From Dokdonia sp. (lineage in GTDB: Bacteria > Bacteroidota > Bacteroidia > Flavobacteriales > Flavobacteriaceae), in NCBI GenBank assembly GCA_020630915.1, contig JAHDIF010000004.1, forward strand, positions 186,001-250,000: DNA of 64,000 bases, given 5' to 3'. The position numbers and the translations under genes are program-made. Under the pieces are notes generated by a model. That model worked only from the letters and a program-made list of their open reading frames with translations. It was not told the DNA's origin and did not search any database. Positions 8,043 to 17,800 of the stretch are shown here, piece after piece. Each line of letters begins with the position of its first letter. Position 1 is the stretch's first letter.

Positions 8043-8240
8043 CTACATATTTAAAAACTCCCTAAACTTATCTGTCGTGAGGACTTTATAAATAGCGAGT
8101 AAAGCAATTACAGTTTTTATTGCCGTAGAGATGGTTAACAATTCTGGCCCATAGGGCCAATGCATGATTTTAAATAAAGCTCCTAATATCATAAGGACAA
8201 AGGCAAAAAGGTAGATGGCTATAAGATGTTTTACTTTCAT
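8043..8240 (-). CDS. GldL-like small membrane protein
   Basis: The 65-residue product is almost entirely two transmembrane helices (about residues 5-24 and 35-54). The first ends in GALFKIMHWPYGPELL, which closely resembles the N-terminal membrane region of the gliding-motility/type IX secretion motor protein GldL. It lacks the long cytoplasmic domain of true GldL. It lies 7 bases downstream of recJ on the same strand, with no gldK, gldM or gldN nearby. A motor role is therefore not supported by context; it belongs to a shorter GldL-N-like family of unknown function. Confidence 0.82.
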   Translation of the reverse strand: MKVKHLIAIYLFAFVLMILGALFKIMHWPYGPELLTISTAIKTVIALLAIYKVLTTDKFREFLNM

Positions 8241-8247
8241 AAGAGTG

Positions 8248-9939
8248 TTATTTAATATCTTTTAATCGCAACTGTAAACTCACTTCATTATTCCACTCGT
8301 TTTCGTCTAGTGAGTAGGCTGCCATAAACGGCTTTTGATTCGTGATTAACTCATGCTTATCTCCTAAGTTAAATCCTATCCCGCCTATTCTTGATTCTTT
8401 TCCATGTTGTGCAACAGTGACTTTAAGGTGCGTTTCTTCTGCCCCTACTTTTTTACCATATCCTGTGTCTACGAGATTTTTAGTCATAAAGGTAGGACGC
8501 ATATTCCCAGGCCCAAAGGGTGCAAATTGTTTCAAAATTCGATAAAATTTAGGCGTAATCTGGTCTAGATTTATTTCTGTATCAATTCTTATCTCTGGGA
8601 CTAGTAATCGTTCATCACAAGTTTGAGAAACTACTTCTTCAAATCGTGCTTTAAACTTAGGGTAGTCCTCCTCTCTAAGTGTAAGACCAGCAGCATACTT
8701 GTGTCCCCCAAACTGCTCTATAAATTCATCGCAGGCGTGTAGCGCATTATATACATCAAACCCTTTTACTGATCTCGCTGAAGCTGCAAGTTTATCTCCA
8801 CTTTTAGTAAAAACTAAGGTCGGGCGGTAATAGGTCTCTGTAAGTCGTGAGGCTACGATACCTATAACGCCCTTGTGCCAATCTTCTTGATAAACAACCG
8901 TAGTTTTCTTGTCTTCTTCTTTATATGCTTTAATTTGGGCTAGTGCCTCTTCAGTTATTTGCTTATCAGCTTCTTTTCGGTCTGTATTATACTGTTCAAT
9001 TTCTATGGCATACTGGCAGGCCGCATCATAATCTGTCTCTGTGAGCAGGGTTACTGCGTGATTCCCGTGTTTCATTCTTCCGGCCGCATTGATTCTAGGA
9101 GCAATAATAAAAACCACATCGGTAATGGTGAGTGTTTGCTTTTTTACTTGTTTTATGATCGCTTCAAACCCTGGACGAGGTGCTTCATTAATCACTTGTA
9201 ACCCATAATATGCAAGGATTCTGTTTTCACCTGTTATAGGTACAATATCTGCACCTATGGCTGTGGCTACAAGATCTAGATAGGGATGGAGTTCTTGTAA
9301 ATTTTGCTTTCGCGAAAGCGCAATACCACTGATGAGTTTAAATCCGACTCCACAACCGCATAACTCGTCATATGGATAGTGACAGTCCTCTCTTTTTGGG
9401 TCTAGAATTGCAACAGCAGCTGGTAATTGATCTCCTGGTCTGTGATGGTCACAAATGATAAAATCTACTCCCTTTTCTTTGGCGTAAGCTACTTTATCAA
9501 TCGCTTTTACTCCACAATCGAGTGCAATGATAAGTGTTATATCATTATCTGCTGCATAGTCTATACCAGCATAAGACACGCCGTAACCTTCTGCGTAGCG
9601 ATCTGGGATATATGTAGCCACTTGAGGTGTTATAGTTTTAAGATACGAGCTTACTAGAGCCACACTCGTTGTTCCGTCTACATCGTAATCCCCAAAAACA
9701 AGTATGTTTTCTCCTTGCTCAATTGCAAGCAGGATTCGAGTCACTGCTTTGTCCATATCTCGCATTAAGAATGGATCGTGTAGCTCCTCTAAAGAGGGTC
9801 TAAAAAAAGATTTTGCCTTATCGTAGGTATCTATGCTGCGCTGTAAAAGTAAACTTGCTATTGAGAGATCTACTTGCAGCTTTGTGGCAAGTTTTTGAAC
9901 ATCCTCTTGAGAAGGCTTAGGTTGTAAAGTCCAACGCAT
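8248..9939 (-). CDS. recJ: Single-stranded-DNA-specific exonuclease RecJ
   Basis: RecJ degrades single-stranded DNA 5' to 3' in recombinational and mismatch repair. The 563-residue product has the DHH-family motifs: GDYDVDGTTS (D84, D86, D88), CDHHRPG (D164-H166) and the DHHA1 region with the conserved GGHKYAAGL. Length is normal. The gene directly abuts the upstream SPOR-domain gene, with 0 bases between stop and start. A family A palindrome encodes LSRK in a variable loop near residue 208 (IALSRKQNLQEL). Bacteroidetes RecJ normally lacks a special extension here, so the copy looks tolerated rather than functional for the enzyme. Confidence 0.96.
   Translation of the reverse strand: MRWTLQPKPSQEDVQKLATKLQVDLSIASLLLQRSIDTYDKAKSFFRPSLEELHDPFLMRDMDKAVTRILLAIEQGENILVFGDYDVDGTTSVALVSSYLKTITPQVATYIPDRYAEGYGVSYAGIDYAADNDITLIIALDCGVKAIDKVAYAKEKGVDFIICDHHRPGDQLPAAVAILDPKREDCHYPYDELCGCGVGFKLISGIALSRKQNLQELHPYLDLVATAIGADIVPITGENRILAYYGLQVINEAPRPGFEAIIKQVKKQTLTITDVVFIIAPRINAAGRMKHGNHAVTLLTETDYDAACQYAIEIEQYNTDRKEADKQITEEALAQIKAYKEEDKKTTVVYQEDWHKGVIGIVASRLTETYYRPTLVFTKSGDKLAASARSVKGFDVYNALHACDEFIEQFGGHKYAAGLTLREEDYPKFKARFEEVVSQTCDERLLVPEIRIDTEINLDQITPKFYRILKQFAPFGPGNMRPTFMTKNLVDTGYGKKVGAEETHLKVTVAQHGKESRIGGIGFNLGDKHELITNQKPFMAAYSLDENEWNNEVSLQLRLKDIK
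9306..9319. repeat. Family A palindrome inside recJ
   Basis: A perfect 14-bp core read on the minus strand in the frame encoding LSRK, in a variable loop of RecJ. Confidence 0.95.
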
Positions 9940-11487
9940 TTACATATTTATTTTTAGTATCCACGACTTTTCAAGATCTTTATCTTCTCTTATCCTTTTA
10001 AGGATTTCATACATAATAAGCGGGTCTGTATTGCTACCTAAAGAAACATAATAAAGATTATTATCTGGTCTCAAAAAAGTGTATGATGTCAGATCCTTAG
10101 TCGCAAGTATTTTCTCCCATTTCTGGGCATTTTCTAAACTAGAAAATACATTTGAGATAATATAAAAACCGCTATGCATTCCCAGAATATTGGCAGATGG
10201 TTTGTCTACAATTTCGACCAGGGTTTCCGTAAATATTGGAGTATTTGTGTTGTTTAAATCTTCGTTGCTAATTATCTCATTCTCAAATGTAACTTCCTCT
10301 AGAGTTTCTACGACGGCTTCCTTCATTGATTCTTGATCTTCTTTAACTTCTTCAGCAATCATTACTTCATTAGGAAGTTGTTCTCGTGCGTAAAACTCTT
10401 CACTTATGGTAGTCTGAAAAGCGACAAAAAACAAAAAGTAGTGATCTCCTCTAGTCTTAAATAGCATCTTAACTCCTTGCGGACTATCTGCCAGAATCGT
10501 ATTGAGCTCATCGTCTATCTTCACCTTTGCAATATCAAAACCAAGGGTATTCTCGCTTTTAGGATTTCTGTTTAAAACAACCTCTTCTCCAACAGTAATA
10601 GAACTATTAAAAAAATTATTTGGAGGTCTTACTCTATTCCCAAAAGGAAGATACAAATCACTTTTAGGATTATACAATCGTACCTGATCTTTATCTAGCG
10701 TACTATCTCCTTCAAGTGCCCCTATAGTAACGTAGGTAGAGAGCTCTCCATTCTCCGAAGACTTAAAGCTTCCAAAATCAATCTCTACCAATTCCTTCTT
10801 TACAGATTCTAATCCGTAGTATGTTGTGATGTATTGATAAGGTTCTTTCTCGTTTTCATATACTAAATATAATAACCATCCTGCAGAGCTTCCACCATTC
10901 ATTTTTCCTTGAGTTGCTGCAATATTTGCTACAGTTATATCTCCTTGATAATACCCCTCAAGTAATTCGGTTACATCAGAAGTGTATGCATATGGCGCTC
11001 TAGATTTGACCGTTCTGTTTTTTGCATTTTCTCCGTCATAAATAAGAGTGCCCTCTACATCTTGATAGACGCTATTTGCCACTTTTAATTTAATACTTTG
11101 CGGGCTGTGTGCTCGTTCTTCTAATTTTTTATAAAAAATTACATTATCATCTATGCGCTCTCCACTGCGCTCTCCTTGATATGTTGCCGTCCAATATAAT
11201 CCCGCAAAGACAATTTTTGAATCTTCTGGAATAGAAAAGTGCGCGCTGCTGCTACTCCAGGTGCTTGCATCATTGTCTATATCTATATAGCGCATTTTAA
11301 GCTCATCATTGATCTTATCTTTTTTATGAAATGGTTTTGAGCCGCTCTTGCCTAAAATAGTATTCCCTATAACGGCTGTATTTCCTTTGAGGTAAAATTC
11401 TTTACCTCTTGTAAACTCAGCATTATCCTGCCCAAAAGCTGATAGCGCAGTTATCAAAAAACCGAAAACAATAGAAGTAAACCTCAT
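9940..11487 (-). CDS. Secreted protein with large beta-rich N-terminal domain and C-terminal SPOR-like domain
   Basis: The 515-residue product has a signal peptide (about residues 1-19, ending in SAFGQ). A large domain at about 20-360 contains YLKGNTAVIGNTILG, TWSSSSAHFSIPEDSKIVFAGLYW and GSSAGWLLYLVYE. I recognise this sequence style from N-terminal regions of big flavobacterial surface proteins, but I cannot name the family with certainty. An acidic linker (about 365-425) follows. The last 80 residues (GFYIISNVFSSLENAQKWEK...YYVSLGS) look like a SPOR fold, which usually binds denuded peptidoglycan. No T9SS sorting tail is visible. It abuts recJ downstream and lies 5 bases from the OsmC gene upstream, so the three form one transcription unit. 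Confidence 0.75.
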   Translation of the reverse strand: MRFTSIVFGFLITALSAFGQDNAEFTRGKEFYLKGNTAVIGNTILGKSGSKPFHKKDKINDELKMRYIDIDNDASTWSSSSAHFSIPEDSKIVFAGLYWTATYQGERSGERIDDNVIFYKKLEERAHSPQSIKLKVANSVYQDVEGTLIYDGENAKNRTVKSRAPYAYTSDVTELLEGYYQGDITVANIAATQGKMNGGSSAGWLLYLVYENEKEPYQYITTYYGLESVKKELVEIDFGSFKSSENGELSTYVTIGALEGDSTLDKDQVRLYNPKSDLYLPFGNRVRPPNNFFNSSITVGEEVVLNRNPKSENTLGFDIAKVKIDDELNTILADSPQGVKMLFKTRGDHYFLFFVAFQTTISEEFYAREQLPNEVMIAEEVKEDQESMKEAVVETLEEVTFENEIISNEDLNNTNTPIFTETLVEIVDKPSANILGMHSGFYIISNVFSSLENAQKWEKILATKDLTSYTFLRPDNNLYYVSLGSNTDPLIMYEILKRIREDKDLEKSWILKINM

Positions 11488-11492
11488 AGATC

Positions 11493-11924
11493 TTATCCTT
11501 TAGAGGAATGGAAATGAACTCCTATTTCTAAGACAGCAAATTGTCTAAACATTTCCATAACACCACAATATTGTTCTTCCGAGAGTTTAATTGCTTTGTT
11601 AATTTTGGTTTGATCCAAATGCGCTCCGTAAAAGTGATAGTCTAGCCATACTTTGTGGTATGTCCTAGGATGTTCTTCTGTAAGTTCTCCCTTTACGGTC
11701 ATTTCGAAATGAGGTACTTCTACTCGCATTTTATTTAACACAAAAACAATGTCTAGGCCTGTACAACCTGCCAATGCACTTAACATCATTGCTTTGGGTC
11801 CTAACCCGTCATTATTTCCTCCATTTTCCGGAGAAGTGTCAATAAATGTCTTGTATCCTGTAGGGCTATCTGTCTCAAATTGCATGCCCTGTTTATAGGA
11901 TATATGAACTTCATGTACAGCCAT
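11493..11924 (-). CDS. OsmC family protein
   Basis: OsmC/Ohr proteins are cytoplasmic peroxiredoxin-like thiol peroxidases that reduce organic hydroperoxides. The 143-residue product keeps both conserved cysteines: C54 in SALAGCTGLD and C120 in EEQYCGVM. It also has the long central helix between them, and the length is typical. It is the first gene of the minus-strand group OsmC, SPOR protein, recJ, GldL-like. Whether it acts on hydroperoxides or belongs to the YhfA-like branch cannot be decided from sequence alone. Confidence 0.88.
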   Translation of the reverse strand: MAVHEVHISYKQGMQFETDSPTGYKTFIDTSPENGGNNDGLGPKAMMLSALAGCTGLDIVFVLNKMRVEVPHFEMTVKGELTEEHPRTYHKVWLDYHFYGAHLDQTKINKAIKLSEEQYCGVMEMFRQFAVLEIGVHFHSSKG

Positions 11925-11963
11925 ATGTTCTTAAGATTTCAATTAAAAATGAAGGTACAAAAA

Positions 11964-11988
11964 AACCACCCTAATGTTTAGGGTGGTT
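11964..11988 (-). terminator. Intrinsic terminator of the S8 peptidase gene
   Basis: Read on the minus strand, an 11-bp stem (AACCACCCTAA / TTAGGGTGGTT) with a 3-base loop runs straight into a seven-T tract. It lies 24 bases after the subtilase stop codon. Confidence 0.93.
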
Positions 11989-12011
11989 ATAATTTTTATG
12001 CTGTTCTAATA

Positions 12012-13283
12012 TTAGTGTACTATAATTGCATCTGGGTTTCCATCTGGATCACCATTTACAGTTCCATCAGTACTAGCATTCCCTAATAGTAATACTCCTG
12101 CAGCATGAGGAGTTGCCATAGATGTTCCGCTAATAGTATTGTATCCTCCATTCTTCCAAGTAGACTTAATAGCCGAACCTGGAGCACAGTAATCTACAGG
12201 TGGATTTCCAAAGTTTGAAAAACCTGACCAGTTGTCACCTTGAGCCATAGACGATATTGTATAAATATTTGCGCCATTTACTCTCGCCGGAGAAACATTA
12301 TTTGCATTTTGTGACTCATTTCCAGCGGCTAACATAAAGTTTATCCCGCCTTGAGCTGCTGAGCTAATTGCATTTTCTAATGCTACAGAAATAGGGCCTC
12401 CTAAACTCATATTTGCAACATCTCCATTACTACCATTTGCAGCAACGTGATCTACCCCAGCAATAACTCCAGAATAAGAACCACTACCTCTACTATCTAA
12501 TACTTTAACTGGCACCACAGTTGCTCCTGCTGCAACTCCAATAACACCTGTTGTATTATCTTTTGCCGCAATAGTTCCAGCTACGTGTGTTCCGTGACCA
12601 TTAAGATCATCCATAGACTTTCCGTCTCTACCACTTGTAAACGCATTATATCCATTAGAAGCATCCACATTAAGATCTGGGTGATCTAAATCTACTCCAG
12701 AATCTAAGATCCAAGCAACATTAGATCCTGTATAAGCTACTCCTCCATTTACACGGGTTATACCCCATGGTGTTTCTTGAGAAGAGTCTCCTCCTCCATC
12801 ACCACCGCCGCCTCCATCTCCTGGATCACAAGGCCCGCCATTTGGTGTACCACAAGGAGGTGCAAACTGTACAATTCTATCTTGCTCAATAAAAGCAACA
12901 CGACGGTCTGAGTTTAACTGCGCTATTTGATCTAATGAAAGCTCTAACGCCACACCGTTAATAGACTTACTATATACGTTTTTAATCTCTAATTGATTTG
13001 CAGCTCTATTAGCTCCAAGTATGTTATAAGTAAGATCTATTACAGATTCTTTAGACGTTGCAAGATCTTGCGATCTTCCAAAATCTGTGTTATATACAAC
13101 AATATACTGTCCAGGAATTGCTTCGTAAGACCCTACCTCATCACTTAGAACACTTGTCGTTTCTTGTTGTACCGTCAAATCTGCCCCTTCTAAATCTAGT
13201 GTTTCTGTTGCCTCTTCAGAACAAGAAGCAAGTAATGCGATCATTGCAGAAAATGCCGCAACTTTTCTTAATTGTTTATTCAT
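12012..13283 (-). CDS. Subtilisin-like serine peptidase, lipoprotein (S8 family)
   Basis: A cell-envelope or extracellular endopeptidase. The 423-residue product has a lipoprotein signal with lipobox LLASC (C21) and an inhibitor I9-type prodomain at about residues 58-140 (GQYIVVYN...FIEQDRIVQF). A cysteine/glycine/aspartate-rich linker lies at about 143-168. The catalytic domain has D194 (ILDSGVDLDHPD), H230 (NGHGTHVAG), oxyanion N322 (AAGNES) and S388 (SGTSMATPH). It resembles proteinase-K/thermitase-like subtilases. It ends soon after the catalytic Ser helix with no T9SS sorting domain. It stands alone on its strand with its own terminator. Confidence 0.92.
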   Translation of the reverse strand: MNKQLRKVAAFSAMIALLASCSEEATETLDLEGADLTVQQETTSVLSDEVGSYEAIPGQYIVVYNTDFGRSQDLATSKESVIDLTYNILGANRAANQLEIKNVYSKSINGVALELSLDQIAQLNSDRRVAFIEQDRIVQFAPPCGTPNGGPCDPGDGGGGGDGGGDSSQETPWGITRVNGGVAYTGSNVAWILDSGVDLDHPDLNVDASNGYNAFTSGRDGKSMDDLNGHGTHVAGTIAAKDNTTGVIGVAAGATVVPVKVLDSRGSGSYSGVIAGVDHVAANGSNGDVANMSLGGPISVALENAISSAAQGGINFMLAAGNESQNANNVSPARVNGANIYTISSMAQGDNWSGFSNFGNPPVDYCAPGSAIKSTWKNGGYNTISGTSMATPHAAGVLLLGNASTDGTVNGDPDGNPDAIIVH

Positions 13284-13502
13284 TTTAAGAATTTTAAGTT
13301 AATAATGATGAAATATATAAACAATTGTCTTTTTTTTAACAAAAATTTTAGATTTTTCGATGAAATACACTAAAGTAATTTATAACTTTCTGACTGTCTT
13401 TTACTTAGGTTTTTGCTATAAAACACCAACTATCTAAGAGGATTATAATTTGTACTTTGGTCAAGGTCTAAAAAAACCTTTAATACTTTAAAATCATCCC
13501 TT

Positions 13503-14093
13503 ATGCCACTTGTAACACCTCTCTCTGCCGAACATGATCCAGCAACTAGAGAACTTGCTGAGTTTTTTAATGAGACCCTAGGGTTTTGCCCTAACTCCGT
13601 ACTTACTATGCAACGCCGTCCAGACATCTCGCGTGCGTTTATAAACCTCAACAAAGCCGTTATGGCAAATCACGGTCGCGTAACCTCTGCCTTAAAACGT
13701 ATGATTGCTTGGGTTTCTAGTAATGCTACAGGCTGTCGTTATTGCCAAGCGCACGCCATAAGAGCAGCAGAGCGTTACGGGGCAGAACAAGAACAACTAG
13801 ACAACATCTGGGAGTATCGTACACACCCAGCATTTTCTGATGCAGAGCGTGCTGCACTCGATTTTTCGCTAGCAGCGTCTCAAGTACCTAATGCCGTAGA
13901 TGCAAAAATTAAAGAAGAACTCTACAAGCATTGGGATGAAGGTGAGATTGTAGAGATGCTAGGAGTAATCTCTCTTTTTGGATACTTAAATAGATGGAAC
14001 GACTCTATGGGAACTACTTTAGAGGGCGATGCTATCGATAGCGGAAACCAATACCTAGGGAAGCATGGATTTGAAGTTGGGAAGCACTTGTAA
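13503..14093 (+). CDS. Carboxymuconolactone decarboxylase / AhpD-like peroxidase-related protein
   Basis: The 196-residue all-helical product has the AhpD-type active site CRYCQAH (C78, C81, H84), preceded by the helix RMIAWVSSNATG. This CxxC-His motif performs thiol-disulfide chemistry in alkylhydroperoxidase-like proteins. The conserved helix after it (FSDAERAALDFSLAAS) fits the peroxidase-related CMD subfamily. The partner reductase is not in the window. The ATG at 13503 gives the expected start (MPLVTPLS). Confidence 0.85.
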   Translation: MPLVTPLSAEHDPATRELAEFFNETLGFCPNSVLTMQRRPDISRAFINLNKAVMANHGRVTSALKRMIAWVSSNATGCRYCQAHAIRAAERYGAEQEQLDNIWEYRTHPAFSDAERAALDFSLAASQVPNAVDAKIKEELYKHWDEGEIVEMLGVISLFGYLNRWNDSMGTTLEGDAIDSGNQYLGKHGFEVGKHL

Positions 14094-14114
14094 ATTTAAT
14101 AATGTATATAAAAA

Positions 14115-14762
14115 ATGAGTAGATTATATATCTTCTTTCTTGTTTTTACTTCTGCTATTGTAGTAGGGCAAGAAACTGAATCTAAAAAAATGTCTTTCGG
14201 TATTAAAGCAGGAACGAACCTCTCAAAATATCAATGGGAATTTGAGATGCCAGATGATCAAAGTAATCTGTATAAATTCAAAAATACAATTGGTGTTTAT
14301 GTTGGAGGATTTGCAGAAATAACGGTGTCTGAATATCTCGAGTTTAGACCAGAAGTACTTTTTAGTTTACAAGGAAGCTCAATAGATATTCGATTCTCTA
14401 GACTTAATATTTTTGATGAAGGAGATACTTTATTTCTACAGGATATTCAAGGCGAAAGCTTGAGAGAAACGTCACTTTTGGTGCCGCTTACTTTAAAATG
14501 GAACGCTTCAGAATTATTTTACCTCAAAGCTGGCCCTCAAATAAGTTATAGGTTAGATCTCGATAGCAATTTTTTAAATGAGCCGAATGACTCCTTTACA
14601 AGATTCCCTAATAATGACAAATTTGGAGTCCAGATTAATGTAGGGGCAGGATATAATCTAACAGAAATGTTAGCCATTGAAGCAGGTTATTTCTTTGGGC
14701 TAAACTATCAAGACAACTTGAAAATATCCGTATTTCAACTTGGTATTGCTTACAGACTATAA
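14115..14762 (+). CDS. Outer-membrane beta-barrel protein (porin family)
   Basis: The 215-residue product has a signal peptide (about residues 1-18, ending in VVGQ) and then a beta-barrel domain beginning FGIKAGTNLSKY. This opening, the alternating aromatic strands (EYLEFRPEVLFSLQG, GAGYNLTEMLAIEAGYFFGL) and the ending LGIAYRL are typical of the small Bacteroidetes outer-membrane barrels with the porin-like fold. The ligand is unknown. It lies 21 bases after the AhpD-like gene and about 95 bases before ileS. Confidence 0.85.
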   Translation: MSRLYIFFLVFTSAIVVGQETESKKMSFGIKAGTNLSKYQWEFEMPDDQSNLYKFKNTIGVYVGGFAEITVSEYLEFRPEVLFSLQGSSIDIRFSRLNIFDEGDTLFLQDIQGESLRETSLLVPLTLKWNASELFYLKAGPQISYRLDLDSNFLNEPNDSFTRFPNNDKFGVQINVGAGYNLTEMLAIEAGYFFGLNYQDNLKISVFQLGIAYRL

Positions 14763-14857
14763 GTTTTTAGAAGGAAGATTAAAGAACCCTTTTTTTGAGC
14801 ACTTCTTTTTCCCCTAAAAATCACGTAAATTCGCGGTTTTATATAAAAGACCCACAA

Positions 14858-17800
14858 ATGAGCGCTAAGTTCACTGAATATAAAGGATTAAACCTTCCGC
14901 AAGTAGCAAATGATGTACTTGAATTCTGGAAGAAAAATAAGGTGTTTGAAAAAAGTGTATCAGAGCGCGAAGGTGCAACACCCTACATCTTTTTTGAAGG
15001 ACCACCTAGTGCAAATGGACTTCCTGGTGTGCATCACGTGCTAGCACGCGCTATAAAAGACATCTTCCCACGCTATAAAACCATGAAAGGGTTTCAAGTA
15101 AAACGTAAGGCCGGGTGGGATACACACGGTCTTCCCGTAGAACTTGGTGTAGAAAAAGAACTGGGGATAACTAAAGAAGATATTGGTAAGAAAATCACCG
15201 TAGAAGAGTATAACGAAGCTTGTAAAAAAGCAGTCATGCGTTATACAGATATCTGGAACGACCTTACTGAAAAAATGGGCTATTGGGTAGATATGGATGA
15301 TCCCTACATCACCTACAAATCCAAGTATATGGAGACCGTATGGTGGTTGCTCAAAAACATATACAACAAAGATTTACTGTATAAAGGCTACACCATACAA
15401 CCATATTCTCCTAAAGCAGGAACAGGCTTAAGCTCGCACGAACTCAATCAGCCAGGTTGCTATAGAGATGTTACAGATACTACGGTTGTAGCGCAGTTTA
15501 AAATTACTAATCAGGGTAATAACCCACTTGCTCAGGAACTAGCAGATGGACAAACCTATTTCTTAGCTTGGACGACCACACCTTGGACCTTGCCTTCTAA
15601 CACGGCACTTACCGTTGGTAAGAAAATAGACTACGTGCTGGTGGAGACCTATAACCAGTATACTTTTGAGCCTGTAAAAGTGATTCTTGCCAAAGCACTA
15701 GTTTCTAAACAGTTTGATAAAAAGTTTGTTTCCGCTTCCGCGAAAGAAGAATTAGACACCTACACAGCGGGTGATAAAAAGATCCCTTATTTCGTTGTAG
15801 GAGAATTTAAAGGTGCCGACCTTCTAGAATTGCGTTACGAGCAGTTGTTTGACTTTGTGCAACCTAATGACAATCCTCAAGATGCATTTAGAGTAATTGC
15901 AGGAGACTTTGTCACTACAGAAGACGGTACAGGTATCGTGCACACGGCACCTACTTTTGGGGCAGATGATGCCTTGGTAGCCAAGCAAGCTTCTCCAGAA
16001 ATTCCGCCATTGCTCATTAAAGATGAGAACGGAAACTTAGTGCCGCTTGTAGATCTTCAAGGTAAATTTCGCCCCGAGCTCAAAGAATTTGGTAACAAGT
16101 ACATCAAAAACGAATATTACAACGAAGGTGAAGCACCAGACAAGTCTATGGACGTAGAGCTTGCCATACGTTTAAAAGAAGAAAATAAAGCCTTTAAGGT
16201 AGAGAAGTATGTGCACAGCTATCCTCACTGCTGGCGTACGGACAAGCCTGTATTGTATTATCCGTTAGACTCTTGGTTTATTAAAGTGACAGACTTTAAA
16301 GACCGTATGCACGAGCTTAATCTAGGTATTAACTGGAAGCCTAAAGCCACAGGAGAAGGCCGTTTTGGGAACTGGCTGGCAAATGCAAATGACTGGAACC
16401 TGTCTCGTAGCCGTTTCTGGGGGATTCCATTACCTATCTGGCGTACAGAAGATGGAAAAGAAGAAGTCCTTATAGGCTCTATAGCAGAGCTTAAAGCCGA
16501 AATCCAAAAAGCCATAGACAAAGGTGTGATGGATAGTGATCCTTTTGAAGGATTTAAAGTAGGCGATATGAGCGAGGCAAATTACCAGCTCGTAGACCTT
16601 CATAAAAACGTGGTAGATCGTATTACGCTTGTTTCAGAGAGTGGACAGCCTATGAAGCGTGAGGCAGACCTTATAGATGTATGGTTTGACTCAGGATCTA
16701 TGCCATATGCACAATGGCACTACCCTTTTGAAAATAAAGAACTCGTAGAAAACACTTGGCGCAAGGCAGATTTTATTGCAGAAGGTGTAGACCAGACTCG
16801 TGGTTGGTTTTATACACTGCACGCTATTGGTACTATAACCTTTGACGATGTGGCATACAAAAACGTCGTTTCTAACGGACTTGTCCTGGACAAAAACGGC
16901 CAGAAAATGTCCAAGCGACTTGGCAATGCAGTAGACCCGTTTGAGACCTTATCTACCTATGGAGCAGATGCCACGCGCTGGTATATGATAAGCAACGCAA
17001 ACCCTTGGGATAACCTCAAGTTTGACCTAGAGGGAATAGAAGAGGTAAAACGCAAGTTCTTCGGGACATTATATAATACCTATGGTTTCTTTGCGCTGTA
17101 TGCAAATCTGGATAATTTCGCTTTCGCGGAAGCGGACATACCCTTAGAAAAACGTCCAGAAATAGACAGATGGATCTTATCAGAACTACACTCGCTTATT
17201 GCTAAAGTAGATCGTTTCTATGCTGAATATGAGCCTACAAAAGCAACTCGAGCGATTGATAAATTTGTACAGGAAAACCTCTCTAACTGGTTTGTGCGTC
17301 TCTCTAGAAGACGTTTCTGGAAAGGCAGCTATGGAGAAGACAAGATAAGCGCTTACCAAACACTCTATACGTGTTTAGTAACCGTTGCAAAACTAGGAGC
17401 GCCTGTAGCGCCATTTTTTATGGAGCGTTTGTATAAAGATCTGAATGCAGTTTCTGGAAAAGAAGATTTTGATAGTGTACATCTGTCACATTTTCCAAAA
17501 AGTGATACTAATTACATAGATACGGCGTTAGAGCACAAGATGCAAAAGGCACAAACGGTGAGTTCATTAACGTTATCACTAAGAGCAAAAGAAAAGATAA
17601 AAGTGCGCCAGCCATTGCAACGTATTATGATACCGGTGCTTAATGATGCAGATAAAGAAGAAATTCTTGCCGTTTCTGACCTCATAAAATCTGAGGTTAA
17701 TGTAAAGGAGATTGAGCTTATAAGTGACGATTCTGGTATTTTGGTAAAACAAATAAAGCCTAACTTTAAGGTGCTGGGACCACGCTTTGGGAAGAATATG

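Noticed and set aside
13360-13437. 25-codon hydrophobic open frame upstream of the AhpD-like gene
   Set aside because: Too short and AT-rich; no supporting context, although a tiny peptide cannot be excluded.
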